Positions 35,225-44,887 of a DNA stretch of 64,000 nucleotides are shown here, one piece after another. Positions within the stretch are counted from its first letter, which is position 1. Each line of letters begins with the position of its first letter. The notes beneath the pieces were generated by a model. The model was given only the letters and a program-made list of their open reading frames with translations, searched no databases and was not told where the DNA came from. The stretch is from Sandaracinus amylolyticus (lineage in GTDB: Bacteria > Myxococcota_A > Polyangia > Polyangiales > Sandaracinaceae), in the NCBI RefSeq assembly GCF_000737325.1, contig NZ_CP011125.1, forward strand, positions 1,364,001 through 1,428,000, in the 5' to 3' direction. Made by a program: the position numbers and the translations under genes.

Positions 35225-38200
35225 CACGTTCCTCGTGCTGCGCTCGCGCGCTCGATGCGCGCCGGCGGCACGAAGCCGCTCCGTCCTTCGTACCAGTCCA
35301 TCGCCCGCCTCACGACCGGCAGCGCGGTCGCATCGTGCTCGAACGGCGCGAATCCGTCGGGCCCGAGGCACGAGATCACGCGCGTCGTCGGATCGAGACA
35401 AGCGAGCCGCACCCAGCCGCGCGTCACGAGCTCCTTCACCTCGGGCTGCCGCTCCGCGATGCCGAGCACGACGTCGGGGCTCGCTTCGATCACGCAGAGA
35501 AGACGGACGGGCTCGTGCACCTCGGTCATCTGTCGCGGCAGACCCGTGCGCAGATCGCCCGTCGTCCCCTCCATCACGCCGAGCAGGCCCGCGAGGTTGT
35601 GCGGCAGCTTCGTGCCCGCGCCCCAGCGCTCGTCGTCGACGGTCGAGAAGTAGTACTCGAGGCTGATGCTCGCCCCGACGGGCACGACGGCCGCGAGGAT
35701 GCGCTCCAGCACGGTGCCGCGCGCGTCGTCCTGCGTCGGATCGTAGGAGACGAGGAACGCGCGGCGATCGAGGAAGAGCCCGCGGCTCAGCGAACGCCGG
35801 CCGACGATGCACGCAGCGTTCGTCGCGTGGCCGAGCTCGGGGCGCGCCTGGCTCAGATCGACGGACCGCTCCTCGACGTGCGCGAGCGCAGCCTCGGGAT
35901 CGAGGCGCAGCGGCGCGTGCTCGAAGCGGCGGCAGCGCTCGTGCGCCGAGAGCGCACGCGCGGTGTCGAGAGCGCGCTGCAGCGCAGCGAGCTCCGCGCG
36001 GAGGGCCGCAGGCACGCGCTCGACGTCGAAGAGCGTGATTCCGTCCGTCGTGGTGTCGTGCAGGCCCCCGAGGAACCACGTGCTCTCGGGGATGTCGATG
36101 CCCCGCGCGCGCAGCGCCTCGCGCACCGCGGGCTCGTTCGCCATCGCGGCGAAGGCGCGCGCGTTGGGCCCGCCGTTGCGACCTCCACACGCGCCGCAGT
36201 CGTACGCGGACTGGTGCGGGTTGTTCACGGTGCTCGCGCCGTGCCCGAGCAGGACGACGAGCGGCGCGAAGTCTCGCGTCAGGCCGAGGCTCACGAGCGT
36301 CCCGGCGACCCGATCGGCGCGCTCGGCGAGCGTGAACCCGAGCGCGTTCGGTGCGTGCTCGTGATGATGGTGCTCCTGCTGCAGCGCGAGAGCGGTGCGC
36401 GGACCGGGCAGCAGCCAGCGCTCGACGCGCTCCACCGCGCGATGCGCGAGACGTGGGAAGAGCACGCGCGCCGCGAGCGGAAGGGCCGCGAGCAGACCGA
36501 CCAGCGGCGTCAGCGCAGCGCCGCGCGCCATCGATCGCGACGCGTCGGCGATCTCGTGACGGAGCCACGCGATCCACGCGCGCAGTCGCCGGCGGCGTTC
36601 CGACGCGGGCGCGTGCTCCGCGAGCGGATGTTCTTCGACGCGATGCGACGGCTGCACGACCACCGGGCACAGCGGCGTCAGCGTCGGATCGTCGAGCCCG
36701 CGGTACTGCATCGCGACCCCGAAGAACCCCGCGACACCGAACGTCACGTGATCGGGCCCGAGCGCCTCGAAGTGCCGGCGAATCCCTTCTTCGCGATCGT
36801 CGATGCAGAACGCGAGCTGGAAGCGCGGCGCCCCGGACGCGAGATCCGCGGGACGCGCGACGTTGTCCGCGAGCGCACCGAGCACCTCGCGCGCGTGGTG
36901 GTGCTCGAACGCCTCGTGCAGCACGCGCCGGCGCGTCATCGCGTCGAACTCGTCGAGCGCCGCGAGGATCCGCGCGGTCTGATCCGCGCCCGCGAGCAGC
37001 AGCGCGGGCGCCGCGATCCCCGCGAGCTGACACAGCTGGAAGAGCCGCCACGCGCCCTCGTGCGCGTTCCGTCGCTCGTCGCGCCTCCTGGTGCGCCGCA
37101 CCGTCTCCGGCAGTCGCGCGATCGGTCCGCGATGTCCGATCGCGCGCGCCGACTCGCGCAGGCACTCGAGATCGAGCACCAGCCGGATCGCGAGCAGCTC
37201 GCGCAGCGACGCGCGCGGATCCCGCTCCACGCGCTCGAGGCGCGCGACCATCCCGCTCCAGCCCGACAGCACGAGCAGCACGCGCGCGACGTGGTCGTGC
37301 CACGCGTCGTGCGCGACGCCGAGCTCCTCCAGGCACGACGTGATCAGCGCGTTCGTCGACAACTCGGCGCTGGCATCGAGGCGACGCGACACCGCGCGCA
37401 GCCACGGCGGCAGGAGCGCCGGAGCGACGCCGAGGTGCGCGCGGTACGAGGCGCGCAGCCCCGCGTCGCGACCCGTCATCGGCCAGCGGGCCATGCCGCG
37501 ATCGAGGAACGCGCCGAGGAAGCGCACCAGCTCGCCGTTCGCCGGGATCGCGGGATCGGGCGCGCCGATCGCGACCATCAGATCGCGCAGCGTGCGATCG
37601 TGACCGACGCGCGCGAGCAGCGTCTCTCGCTCGCGATCCTCGCTCTCCGGTGCGAGCGCACGGCACGCCGCCCACAACGTCTCGACCGCTGCGCGCTCGG
37701 GATCCCGCGCGAGCTCCGCGCGAATCGCGGCCACCCGCACGACGGGCGCGAGCACGCGATCGATCGACGCCTCGTCGCGCGCATCGAGCGAGACGAGCCA
37801 GCTCCTCGTCGTCGCGATCACGCGCGCTCGCACGTCGCTCGGCACGTCCTCGCGGAAGCGATGCGTCGCGCCGAGCTCGTCGCTCGCCCACCGCAGCCCC
37901 TGCGCGGACGCCGCGTCCACGCCGTGGCGCAGCACGAGGCGCTCGAGCTCGCGTCGGGAGATCCACACGAGCCGCTCGTCGGGCACACGGCGCGCGCGCG
38001 ACGCGAGCGCGCGCTCGACGTCGCGATCGTCGATGCGTCCGTCGCGCCATGCTCTGCGATACGCGTCCTCCGCCAGGTAGCCCTCGGCGTCGTGCGTCTC
38101 GTGCGCGGCCGCGATCGCGTCGTGGAACTCGAGGTGCTGCAGCGCGTGCAGCGTGTTGTGATGGACGAAGTCGCCGATGGGCGCCTGCGCAGGGAGGAGA

Positions 38201-38277
38201 TGCGCGGCGTGCTCGAGGGCGTCGTCGATCAGGGCGTCGAGATCCGGGAGAGGCCGCGGGCCCGAGGGAGCGCTCAC
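35224..38277 (-). CDS. dabA: DabA, zinc-containing subunit of the DAB inorganic carbon pump (DUF2309)
   Basis: This 1017-residue protein belongs to DUF2309, the catalytic-type subunit of the DAB complex that hydrates or captures CO2 and drives uptake. The expected zinc-site residues are present as C491 and D493 (FCIDDREEG), H679 (LLGHGAS) and C694 (YDCGACGG); their relative spacing (2 and 15) equals that of the characterised Halothiobacillus DabA site as I recall it. The GTG at 38277 is preferred because AAGGGGG lies 5 bases upstream; an ATG at 38295 is possible. The first 35 residues contain PIGDFVHHNTLHALQHLEF. The gene is divergent from the SulP transporter. Confidence 0.94.
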   Translation of the reverse strand: MSAPSGPRPLPDLDALIDDALEHAAHLLPAQAPIGDFVHHNTLHALQHLEFHDAIAAAHETHDAEGYLAEDAYRRAWRDGRIDDRDVERALASRARRVPDERLVWISRRELERLVLRHGVDAASAQGLRWASDELGATHRFREDVPSDVRARVIATTRSWLVSLDARDEASIDRVLAPVVRVAAIRAELARDPERAAVETLWAACRALAPESEDRERETLLARVGHDRTLRDLMVAIGAPDPAIPANGELVRFLGAFLDRGMARWPMTGRDAGLRASYRAHLGVAPALLPPWLRAVSRRLDASAELSTNALITSCLEELGVAHDAWHDHVARVLLVLSGWSGMVARLERVERDPRASLRELLAIRLVLDLECLRESARAIGHRGPIARLPETVRRTRRRDERRNAHEGAWRLFQLCQLAGIAAPALLLAGADQTARILAALDEFDAMTRRRVLHEAFEHHHAREVLGALADNVARPADLASGAPRFQLAFCIDDREEGIRRHFEALGPDHVTFGVAGFFGVAMQYRGLDDPTLTPLCPVVVQPSHRVEEHPLAEHAPASERRRRLRAWIAWLRHEIADASRSMARGAALTPLVGLLAALPLAARVLFPRLAHRAVERVERWLLPGPRTALALQQEHHHHEHAPNALGFTLAERADRVAGTLVSLGLTRDFAPLVVLLGHGASTVNNPHQSAYDCGACGGRNGGPNARAFAAMANEPAVREALRARGIDIPESTWFLGGLHDTTTDGITLFDVERVPAALRAELAALQRALDTARALSAHERCRRFEHAPLRLDPEAALAHVEERSVDLSQARPELGHATNAACIVGRRSLSRGLFLDRRAFLVSYDPTQDDARGTVLERILAAVVPVGASISLEYYFSTVDDERWGAGTKLPHNLAGLLGVMEGTTGDLRTGLPRQMTEVHEPVRLLCVIEASPDVVLGIAERQPEVKELVTRGWVRLACLDPTTRVISCLGPDGFAPFEHDATALPVVRRAMDWYEGRSGFVPPARIERASAARGT

Positions 38278-38349
38278 GTTCGCCCCCTTCAGCATCGACC
38301 GTGCCCGCGCGTTTGCTCGTGTTCTCTGCGGGATCGCGAGGACGCTCTC

Positions 38350-38382
38350 GGGGAGATCCTCCCCCGCGGGGAGATCCTCCCC
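38350..38382. promoter_or_regulatory. Paired 15-bp direct repeats between dabA and the SulP gene
   Basis: The sequence ggggagatcctcccc occurs at 38350-38364 and again at 38368-38382, 18 bp apart. Each copy is a near-palindrome with GGGGAG and CTCCCC ends. The site is 73 bp upstream of the dabA GTG and 86 bp upstream of the SulP ATG, so one regulator could bind there and control both. Which regulator is unknown. Confidence 0.65.
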
Positions 38383-38468
38383 GGGAGCTTCTCCTCCGAG
38401 CGACGCGCATCTACACGGGTTCGTTGCAGATCTCGCCGTGGCACGAGCGCTGCTCGGCGCCGCGTCGC

Positions 38469-40085
38469 ATGCACACGAGAGCACCCGCCGAAGGGCTCGC
38501 AGGGCTTCGCGAGACGTGGCGCGCGGACGTCGTCTCCGGCTTCCTCGTCTTCTTGATCGCGTTACCGCTGTGCCTCGGCATCTCGATGGCGAGCGGGTTC
38601 CCGCCGGTCGCGGGGATCCTCACCGCGATCGTCGGAGGCGTCGTCGCGACGTTCTTCGGCAGCGCGCCGCTGACGATCAAAGGTCCGGCCGCGGGCCTCA
38701 TCGTGATCGCGCTCGGCGCCGTGCAGGACCTCGGCGGCGGCGATCCGATCCTCGGCTACCGCCGCGCGCTCGCGACGATCGTCATCGCGGGCGTCATCCA
38801 AGTCGTCTTCTCGCTCGTCCGCGCCGGCGCGCTCGGCGATCTCTTCCCGTCGTCGGTCGTGCACGGGATGCTCGCCGCGATCGGCGTGATCATCATCGCG
38901 AAGCAGGTCCACGTCATGCTCGGCGTGCCCGGCGTGAGCGGTGAGCCGCTCGAGCTCCTCGCGCGCATCCCCGCGAGCATCGCGTCGATGAACCCCGAGA
39001 TCGTCGTGATCGGGACGCTCTCGCTGATCGTGCTCTTCGGCATGCCGATGCTGCCGTGGTCGTGGACGAAGAAGATCCCGCCGCCGCTCGTCGTCGTCGT
39101 GCTCGCGATGTCGCTCGCCTCGTACTTCGACCTCGGGCACGAGCACCACTACCACGTCGCGTCGCACGACTACGTGGTCGGCCCGAGCTTCCTCGTGCGC
39201 CTGCCCGGGAGCCTCCTCTCCGCGATCACGCTCCCCGACTTCTCGAGCGCGTTCGACGCGACGTCGATCCGCTACGTCGTGATGTTCGCGCTCGTCGGCT
39301 CGATCGAGTCGCTGCTCAGCGCGAAGGCGGTCGACTCGCTCGACCCGCTGAAGCGCCGGAGCGATCTCGATCGCGACCTGCTCGCGACCGGCATCGGCAA
39401 CGTGATCGCGGGGATGATCGGCGGGCTGCCGATGATCTCCGAGATCGTCCGCAGCTCGGCGAACGTGAACAACGGAGCGCGCACCCGCCTCGCGAACTTC
39501 TCGCACGGCGTGTTCCTGCTGCTCTTCGTGTCCGTCGCGCCGTGGCTGCTGCAGCGGATCCCGCTCGCCGCGCTCGCCGCGATGCTCGTCTACACCGGCC
39601 TGCGTCTCGCCTCGCCGCAGGAGCTCGCGAGGACGTGGCGCATCGGGCGCGAGCAGATGGTCATCTTCGGCGCGACGCTGCTGGTCACGCTCGCCACCGA
39701 TCTGCTGGTCGGCGTGCTCGCCGGCATCCTCGTGAAGACCGCGCTGCACTGGCGCAACGGGATGCCGCTGCGGAACGTGCTCCGCCCTCACGTCGAGGTG
39801 ATCGAGGACGGCGAGGTCACGACGTTGCGCATCGCCCAGGCCGCGGTCTTCTCGAACTTCCTCACGATCAAGCGGCACCTCGCGCAGGTCCCGGCGCAGC
39901 GCTCGGTCGTGATCGATCTCTCGGGCACGCACATCGTCGATCACACGGTGATGGAGCGCCTGCACGAGCTGATGGACGAGTGGAACCTCGTCGGGCGGCA
40001 GCTCGAGGTGATCGGGCTCGACGCGCACCGAGGGCTCTCCGAGCATCCGCTCGCGGCACGGAAGAAGGCGCTGGAGGTCGCATGA
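38469..40085 (+). CDS. SulP family anion transporter with STAS domain
   Basis: This 538-residue protein has about 12 membrane helices in residues 20-425, including the SulP landmarks GFPPVAGILTAIVGGVVATFFGS (near helix 1-2) and the TIRGPAAG-like loop (LTIKGPAAGLIV). A C-terminal STAS-type domain (about 430-535) contains VVIDLSGTHIVDHTVMERLHEL. SulP proteins carry sulfate, bicarbonate and other anions; the cyanobacterial BicA is a bicarbonate example. Its position, divergent from DabA and with a shared repeat-containing promoter, supports bicarbonate as substrate, but this is inference. The ATG at 38469 fits the family; upstream frame is not conserved. Confidence 0.92.
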   Translation: MHTRAPAEGLAGLRETWRADVVSGFLVFLIALPLCLGISMASGFPPVAGILTAIVGGVVATFFGSAPLTIKGPAAGLIVIALGAVQDLGGGDPILGYRRALATIVIAGVIQVVFSLVRAGALGDLFPSSVVHGMLAAIGVIIIAKQVHVMLGVPGVSGEPLELLARIPASIASMNPEIVVIGTLSLIVLFGMPMLPWSWTKKIPPPLVVVVLAMSLASYFDLGHEHHYHVASHDYVVGPSFLVRLPGSLLSAITLPDFSSAFDATSIRYVVMFALVGSIESLLSAKAVDSLDPLKRRSDLDRDLLATGIGNVIAGMIGGLPMISEIVRSSANVNNGARTRLANFSHGVFLLLFVSVAPWLLQRIPLAALAAMLVYTGLRLASPQELARTWRIGREQMVIFGATLLVTLATDLLVGVLAGILVKTALHWRNGMPLRNVLRPHVEVIEDGEVTTLRIAQAAVFSNFLTIKRHLAQVPAQRSVVIDLSGTHIVDHTVMERLHELMDEWNLVGRQLEVIGLDAHRGLSEHPLAARKKALEVA

Positions 40086-40663
40086 CCAGCCAGAGCTCGC
40101 TCGTCGTCGGCATCGACTTCCGCGCCGCGTCGGCGCGCGCGCTGGGACACGCGCTCGCGATGCTGCGCAAGGGATGCGCGTCGCAGGTGCACGTCGTTCA
40201 CGTGCTCCCGCCCGAGCTCGCTCGCGACGAGGCGCTGCTCCACGCCGTGCCCGAGGCGATCGCCGACGTCGTCGCGCAGATGGGCGCGCGCGCGCCGAGC
40301 CGCCCGACCTGGGCCCACGTCCGCGCCGGCCGCGTGCGTCCCGAGCTGCGGCGGCTCGCGTTCGACCTCGGCGCCGACACGATCGTGCTCGGCGCGCGCC
40401 CGCAGCCTCGCGTCGCGCGCGGCGTGTCCGCGCAGGTCGTCGACGATCCGTACGCGCCGTTCTCGGTGCTCGTCGCGGGCGATCACCTCGAGCTCGACGC
40501 GCGCGGGCTCGTGGCCCGGCGCTGCGTCGCGTGCGAAGCGATCCGCCGCACGCCCGACGTCACCTGGCCGTGGTGCGTCGATCACCGTCCTCTCGGGGCC
40601 GGCCTGCCTCGGCGCCTCGACGCGCCGGACGCGTCCGATGGCCTCGGCCGCGTCGTCCACTGA
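40082..40663 (+). CDS. UspA-like protein with C-terminal cysteine/histidine motif
   Basis: This 193-residue protein has a universal stress protein-like core in residues 5-140 (SLVVGIDFRAASARALGHAL at the first strand, VHVVHVLPPEL, FDLGADTIVLGARP). The usual ATP loop G-2x-G-9x-G is not clear. A C-terminal tail adds CVAC, then 13 residues, then CVDH, a possible zinc-binding CxxC-CxxH pair, followed by a proline- and glycine-rich end. It overlaps the SulP stop by 4 bp (ATGA), so it is made with the transporter and may sense or regulate it. The stop codon abuts the convergent kinase gene. Confidence 0.82.
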   Translation: MTSQSSLVVGIDFRAASARALGHALAMLRKGCASQVHVVHVLPPELARDEALLHAVPEAIADVVAQMGARAPSRPTWAHVRAGRVRPELRRLAFDLGADTIVLGARPQPRVARGVSAQVVDDPYAPFSVLVAGDHLELDARGLVARRCVACEAIRRTPDVTWPWCVDHRPLGAGLPRRLDAPDASDGLGRVVH

Positions 40664-42109
40664 TCAGCGCTCGTAGCGCGGCAGGAACACCTCGAATTTG
40701 CTCCCACGCCCCGGCTCGCTCTCGACCGCGATCCATCCGCCGTGCTCGCGCACGATGCCCTCGACGACCGGCAGCCCGATCCCCGTGCCTTCGCCTTCGC
40801 CCTTGCGCGTGAAGAACGGCTCGAACAGGTGCGGCAGGTCCTCGGGCGCGATGCCGGTGCCGGTGTCCACGACCGCGACCGACACGTACCGTCCGCCCTT
40901 CGCGTGCACACCCTCGGGAGGCGTGGCGTCGCGCTGGTCGACGACGAGGTGGACGCGCCCGCCCTCGGGCATCGCCTGCAGCGCGTTGTTGATGAGGTTC
41001 GTGAGCACCTGGAGGATCTGCTGCGCGTCGGCGCGCACGCTCGCGTCGGGCGCGCGCGTCTCCACGTCGATCGTCGCGCGCTGGCGTCGCGCGAGCGGCG
41101 CGAGCGTGTCCGCCGCGTGCCGCGCGATCTCCGCGACGACGTGGGGCGCGGGCTGCGTGCTCTTGCGTCGCGCGAAGTCGAGCAGGTCGCGGATGATCCG
41201 AGCCATCCGGCTCGCCTGCTCGAGCACCGTGCGCGCGCTCGATCGCGCATCGTCGGGCACCCGATCGTCCTGCTCGATGATCCGCGCGTATCCCGACACG
41301 ACGTTGAGCGGCGTCCCGAGCTCGTGCGCGAGCGCCGACGCGAGCTGTCCGACCGTGCGCAGCCGATCGGCATGGCGGAGCTGCTCGAGCGCGGCGACGC
41401 GCTCGGCATCGGCCTCCTCGATGCGCTTGCGCGCGTCCTGCAGCCGCTCCGCCATGTGGTTCATCTCGCCGGCGAGGATCCCGACCTCGCCGGCCTTCGT
41501 CGCGAGCTCCGAGCGCGCGTCGAGATCTCCGCCGCCGATGCGCCGCGCGAGCAGCGCGAGCCGCCCGAGCGGACGACCGACGAGCCACCGCACGAGGCCC
41601 CACGTGACCAGCGCCTCGAGCATCGCCAGCGTGAGCGCCTGCATGATCAGCGACCACCACCCGATCCGCTCGAGCAGCTCGTTCACCGCCTGCGGCTCCG
41701 CGAGCTCGATCGCGATCCCGCCTGTCTGCTCGAGCGGGATGTACGTGAGGACCTCTTCGCCGTGCACGCCCACGACCACCGCTCCGCGCGAGAGCGGCGC
41801 GATCTCGCGCGCCGGCAGCGCGGGCGGGCGCAGGCCGGGGTGCCCGTCGAGCGAGACGAGGCGCGCGACGATGTGCGCGGCCGCGACCTCCTCGCGATCG
41901 AGCATCCGCCGCGCTTCGTCGAGCGGATCGGCGCTGGTGTGGTCGCGCGTGATCGCCGCGTGCAATGCGTGCGCGAAGAAGCGACGATCGCGGAGCGTGA
42001 CCTCGAGCAGGAGGCGCTGCTCCTCCTGCACGCGCAGGATGACGCCCACGACGAGCACGGTGGACATCGTGACGAGCAGCGTGAGCCAGAGACGGGTGGC
42101 GATCTGCAT
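40664..42109 (-). CDS. Membrane sensor histidine kinase, NtrB-like
   Basis: This 481-residue kinase has two membrane helices (about residues 5-28 and 150-175) around a periplasmic sensor loop of roughly 120 residues. A HAMP-like segment ([18 protein letters not shown]) follows, then a long coiled coil, HisKA with H262 ([16 protein letters not shown]) and an HATPase domain ([33 protein letters not shown]). The HELGTPLN form is typical of NtrB/AtoS-type kinases that pair with sigma-54 regulators. The divergent NtrC-type regulator begins only 36 bp away, which supports a cognate pair. ATG 42109 is preferred over 42133 because it starts at the first helix. Confidence 0.9.
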   Translation of the reverse strand: MQIATRLWLTLLVTMSTVLVVGVILRVQEEQRLLLEVTLRDRRFFAHALHAAITRDHTSADPLDEARRMLDREEVAAAHIVARLVSLDGHPGLRPPALPAREIAPLSRGAVVVGVHGEEVLTYIPLEQTGGIAIELAEPQAVNELLERIGWWSLIMQALTLAMLEALVTWGLVRWLVGRPLGRLALLARRIGGGDLDARSELATKAGEVGILAGEMNHMAERLQDARKRIEEADAERVAALEQLRHADRLRTVGQLASALAHELGTPLNVVSGYARIIEQDDRVPDDARSSARTVLEQASRMARIIRDLLDFARRKSTQPAPHVVAEIARHAADTLAPLARRQRATIDVETRAPDASVRADAQQILQVLTNLINNALQAMPEGGRVHLVVDQRDATPPEGVHAKGGRYVSVAVVDTGTGIAPEDLPHLFEPFFTRKGEGEGTGIGLPVVEGIVREHGGWIAVESEPGRGSKFEVFLPRYER

Positions 42110-42145
42110 GCGACTGGATCCGACTGTTACCATCCCGGCGGCCCC

Positions 42146-43546
42146 ATGACTGCAAGCCACTCACGCGTGCTGTGCGTCGAGGACGATCCGGCGATGGGCG
42201 CGCTCCTCGTGAAGGAGCTCGGGCGCCGCGGGTTCGGCGTGCGCCACGTCCGGAGCGCGAACGACGCGCTCGCCGCCGTCGAGGTCGAGGACTACGACGC
42301 CGTCGTGTCCGACGTGCGGCTCGGCGGCATGACCGGCCTCGAGCTATGCGAGCGGCTCGTCGCGCGACGTCCCGAGCTCCCGGTGATCCTGATCACCGCG
42401 TTCGGCGATCTCGACACCGCGATCGCCGCGATCCGCGCCGGCGCACACGACTTCCTGCCCAAGCCGTTCGAGCTCGAGGAGCTCGCGATCCGCGTCACGC
42501 GCGCCGCCGAGCTCCGTGCGCTGCGCGCCGAGGTGCGACGGCTGCGCGAGGGCATCGTCACGCCCGCGGGCATCGAGGAGATGATCGGTGAGCACGCGAC
42601 GATGCAGCGCGTGGTCGCGATGATCCAGCGCGTCGCGAGCTCGGAGGCGCCGGTGCTGATCGCGGGCGAGACCGGCACCGGGAAGGAGCTGGTCGCGCGT
42701 GCGCTCCACGCGCGCAGCCCCCGCGCTGCGGGTCCGTTCGTCGCGGTGAATTGCGCGGCGCTGCCCGAGGCGCTGCTCGAGAGCGAGCTCTTCGGGCACA
42801 CCAAGGGCGCGTTCACCGACGCGCGCGCGCCGCGCGCCGGGCTCTTCGTCGAAGCGAGCGGAGGCACGCTGTTCCTCGACGAGATCGCGGAGATGCCGCT
42901 CGCGCTCCAGGCGAAGCTCCTGCGCGCGCTCCAGGAGCACACGGTGCGGCCGGTGGGCAGCGACCGCGAGGTCGCGTTCGACGCGCGCATCGTGAGCGCG
43001 ACGCATCGTGATCTCGAGTCGCGCGTCGCCGACGGCGAGTTCCGCGACGATCTCTACTACCGCCTCAACGTGCTCCAGGTGCGCCTGCCCGCGCTGCGCG
43101 AGCGTGGCTCCGACGTGCTCCTGATCGCGAACCACGCGCTCAAGCGCATCGCGCAGCGCAGCGGCAAGCCGGTGCGCGGCATCGCGCCCGAGGCGGCGCG
43201 CAAGCTCCTCGCGTACGACTGGCCGGGCAACGTGCGCGAGCTGATGAACGCGATGGAGCGCGCGGTCGCGCTCGCCGAGTACGACGACGTCACGGTCGCG
43301 GACCTGCCCGAGAAGATCCAGGCGTTCACGCGCTCGCACGTGCTCGTCGCGGCCGACGATCCCAACGAGCTCCTGCCGCTCGACGAGATCGAGCGCCGCT
43401 ACATCCTGCGCGTGATCGAGGCGGTCGGCGGCAACCGCACGCGTGCCGCGGAGATCCTCAAGGTCGACCGCAAGACGCTCTACACGAAGCTGAAGAGCTA
43501 CGGCTGGCGTCCGAGCGATCCGCCGCTCGGCGCGCCGCCGACGTGA
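42146..43546 (+). CDS. Sigma-54-dependent response regulator (NtrC family)
   Basis: This 466-residue protein has a receiver (residues 5-120, phospho-acceptor D56 in VVSDVRLGG), a central AAA+ domain (about 145-380) with Walker A GETGTGKE, the sigma-54 contact loop GAFTDA and Walker [13 protein letters not shown], and a C-terminal Fis-type helix-turn-helix ([20 protein letters not shown]). It should activate transcription from sigma-54 promoters when phosphorylated. The loop GAFTDA differs from the consensus GAFTGA at one position; GAFTDA variants occur in the family but can alter sigma-54 contact. It is divergent from the kinase at 42109, its likely partner. Confidence 0.93.
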   Translation: MTASHSRVLCVEDDPAMGALLVKELGRRGFGVRHVRSANDALAAVEVEDYDAVVSDVRLGGMTGLELCERLVARRPELPVILITAFGDLDTAIAAIRAGAHDFLPKPFELEELAIRVTRAAELRALRAEVRRLREGIVTPAGIEEMIGEHATMQRVVAMIQRVASSEAPVLIAGETGTGKELVARALHARSPRAAGPFVAVNCAALPEALLESELFGHTKGAFTDARAPRAGLFVEASGGTLFLDEIAEMPLALQAKLLRALQEHTVRPVGSDREVAFDARIVSATHRDLESRVADGEFRDDLYYRLNVLQVRLPALRERGSDVLLIANHALKRIAQRSGKPVRGIAPEAARKLLAYDWPGNVRELMNAMERAVALAEYDDVTVADLPEKIQAFTRSHVLVAADDPNELLPLDEIERRYILRVIEAVGGNRTRAAEILKVDRKTLYTKLKSYGWRPSDPPLGAPPT

Positions 43547-43550
43547 TCGA

Positions 43551-44240
43551 TCACGCGCGCTCCTCGTGCGCCGGCGGGACGTCGGCGAACGCGTAGCGCT
43601 GGAACCACGAAGGAAACGCGCGCACCAGCGCGCGCGGTCCCTCGATCGTCAGCGCGCCCGACGCGAGCGCGCGACGCCACGCGCGGTCGCCGCGCCACCA
43701 CTCGATCAGCGTGCGGCGATCGCTGCGCACGCAGATCTCGACGTCGAGCCCGGGATTGTCGTCGCAGAGGCTCACCTCGCCGCGCCGGAGCAGCAGGTAG
43801 TGCACGCGCCGTCGCGCCGGCACGTCGGTGAGCTCGAAGCGCACCACCACCGGCTCGTCGGGCAGCGCGTCCTCGTCCACTCGGCGCTGCACGTCCCAGA
43901 GGAGCGGCGCCTCGTCGAGCTCGTCGGCATCGAGCGGACCTCGCACCCAGCGCTGTCCCCACACGCCGAGCGAGCGCACCACCTCCGCGAGCTCCTCGCC
44001 CGCGCGCGTGAGCCGGTAGCTCGGCGTCGCGTCGGGGCCATCGCGCACGATCACACCCGCGTCGGTGAGCGCGCGCAGCCGCTCGCTGAGCATCGTGCGC
44101 GAGATCCGCGGAATTCCTCGGCGGATCTCGCCGAATCGACGGCTGCCCATCAAGAGCTCGCGCACGACGAGCAAGGTCCAGCGCTCGCCCACGAGCTCGA
44201 GCGATCGCGCGATCGCGCAGAACTGTCCGTATCGCTGCAC
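43551..44240 (-). CDS. HxlR-type transcriptional regulator with SCP2-like C-terminal domain
   Basis: This 229-residue protein has an HxlR winged helix over residues 1-95: a cysteine near the start (QFCAIARSLELVGERWTLLVVRELLMGSRRF), RISRTMLSERLRALTDAG and a wing with YRLTRAGEEL. The single cysteine at about residue 8 is the position used for redox sensing in some family members. The C-terminal 110 residues resemble a sterol-carrier-like domain (DVEICVRSDRRTLIEWWRGDRAWRRA). It likely binds a palindrome in the 86-bp gap to the divergent thioesterase gene and may regulate it. The start at 44240 begins with the family N-terminus. Confidence 0.88.
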   Translation of the reverse strand: MQRYGQFCAIARSLELVGERWTLLVVRELLMGSRRFGEIRRGIPRISRTMLSERLRALTDAGVIVRDGPDATPSYRLTRAGEELAEVVRSLGVWGQRWVRGPLDADELDEAPLLWDVQRRVDEDALPDEPVVVRFELTDVPARRRVHYLLLRRGEVSLCDDNPGLDVEICVRSDRRTLIEWWRGDRAWRRALASGALTIEGPRALVRAFPSWFQRYAFADVPPAHEERA

Positions 44241-44326
44241 GCTGCGAGCGTACGACGCCGCGCGGCGGGCGACCGGTCCGGATTCCGTACTGGTTCGTGC
44301 CCGCGTCGCGACGCACGTCTGACCGC

Positions 44327-44827
44327 ATGCAGGACATGCGCTCTCGCACCACGACCTGGATCGATCCGCGCGCGAGCGCGGCGGCGCACGAAGGGCTGAG
44401 CGGGCTCGCGTGGCTCGAGGCGATCGTCGCGGGGCGCATCCCGCAGCCGCCGATCTCCGCGACGCTCGACTTCGTGATCGTCGAGGCGCGCCACGGCTTC
44501 GCCGCGTTCGAGGGAACGCCCGGCGAGCACGTGCTGAACCCGATGGGCTCGGTGCACGGCGGATACGCGTGCACGCTGCTCGACTCGGCGCTCGGGAGCG
44601 CGGTCATGAGCGTGCTCGACGCCGGCACGGCGTACGGGACCGTGCAGATCGGCGTGCACCTGGTGCGGCCGATCGGCGTCGAGACGGGCCGCGTGCGGTG
44701 CGAAGCACGCATCGTGCACCGCGGGCGCGCGCTCGCGACGGCGAGCGGCGAGCTCGTCGATCGCGAGGGAAGGGTGCTCGCCCACGGCACCACCACGTGC
44801 GCGCTCTTCCCGCGCGCGCGATCCTGA
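44327..44827 (+). CDS. PaaI-type hotdog thioesterase
   Basis: This 166-residue protein matches the PaaI/YbgC hotdog fold: PPISATLDFVIVEARHG forms the first strands, NPMGSVHGGYACTLLDSALG carries the active-site helix (HGG and D), and MSVLDAGTAYGTVQIGVHLVRPI continues the sheet. It hydrolyses an acyl- or aryl-CoA thioester in the cytoplasm; the substrate is not evident. Starts at 44327 and 44336 are both possible, and the former is listed. It is divergent from the HxlR regulator and the next gene follows after 60 bp. HxlR regulators next to small thioesterases suggest control by aromatic or oxidative signals. Confidence 0.87.
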   Translation: MQDMRSRTTTWIDPRASAAAHEGLSGLAWLEAIVAGRIPQPPISATLDFVIVEARHGFAAFEGTPGEHVLNPMGSVHGGYACTLLDSALGSAVMSVLDAGTAYGTVQIGVHLVRPIGVETGRVRCEARIVHRGRALATASGELVDREGRVLAHGTTTCALFPRARS

Positions 44828-44887
44828 ACGGTTCGGTCGCAACGCCCGGAGTGCGACGCGCCGGGAGCGTCTCCAGAGTCCGCCGAC

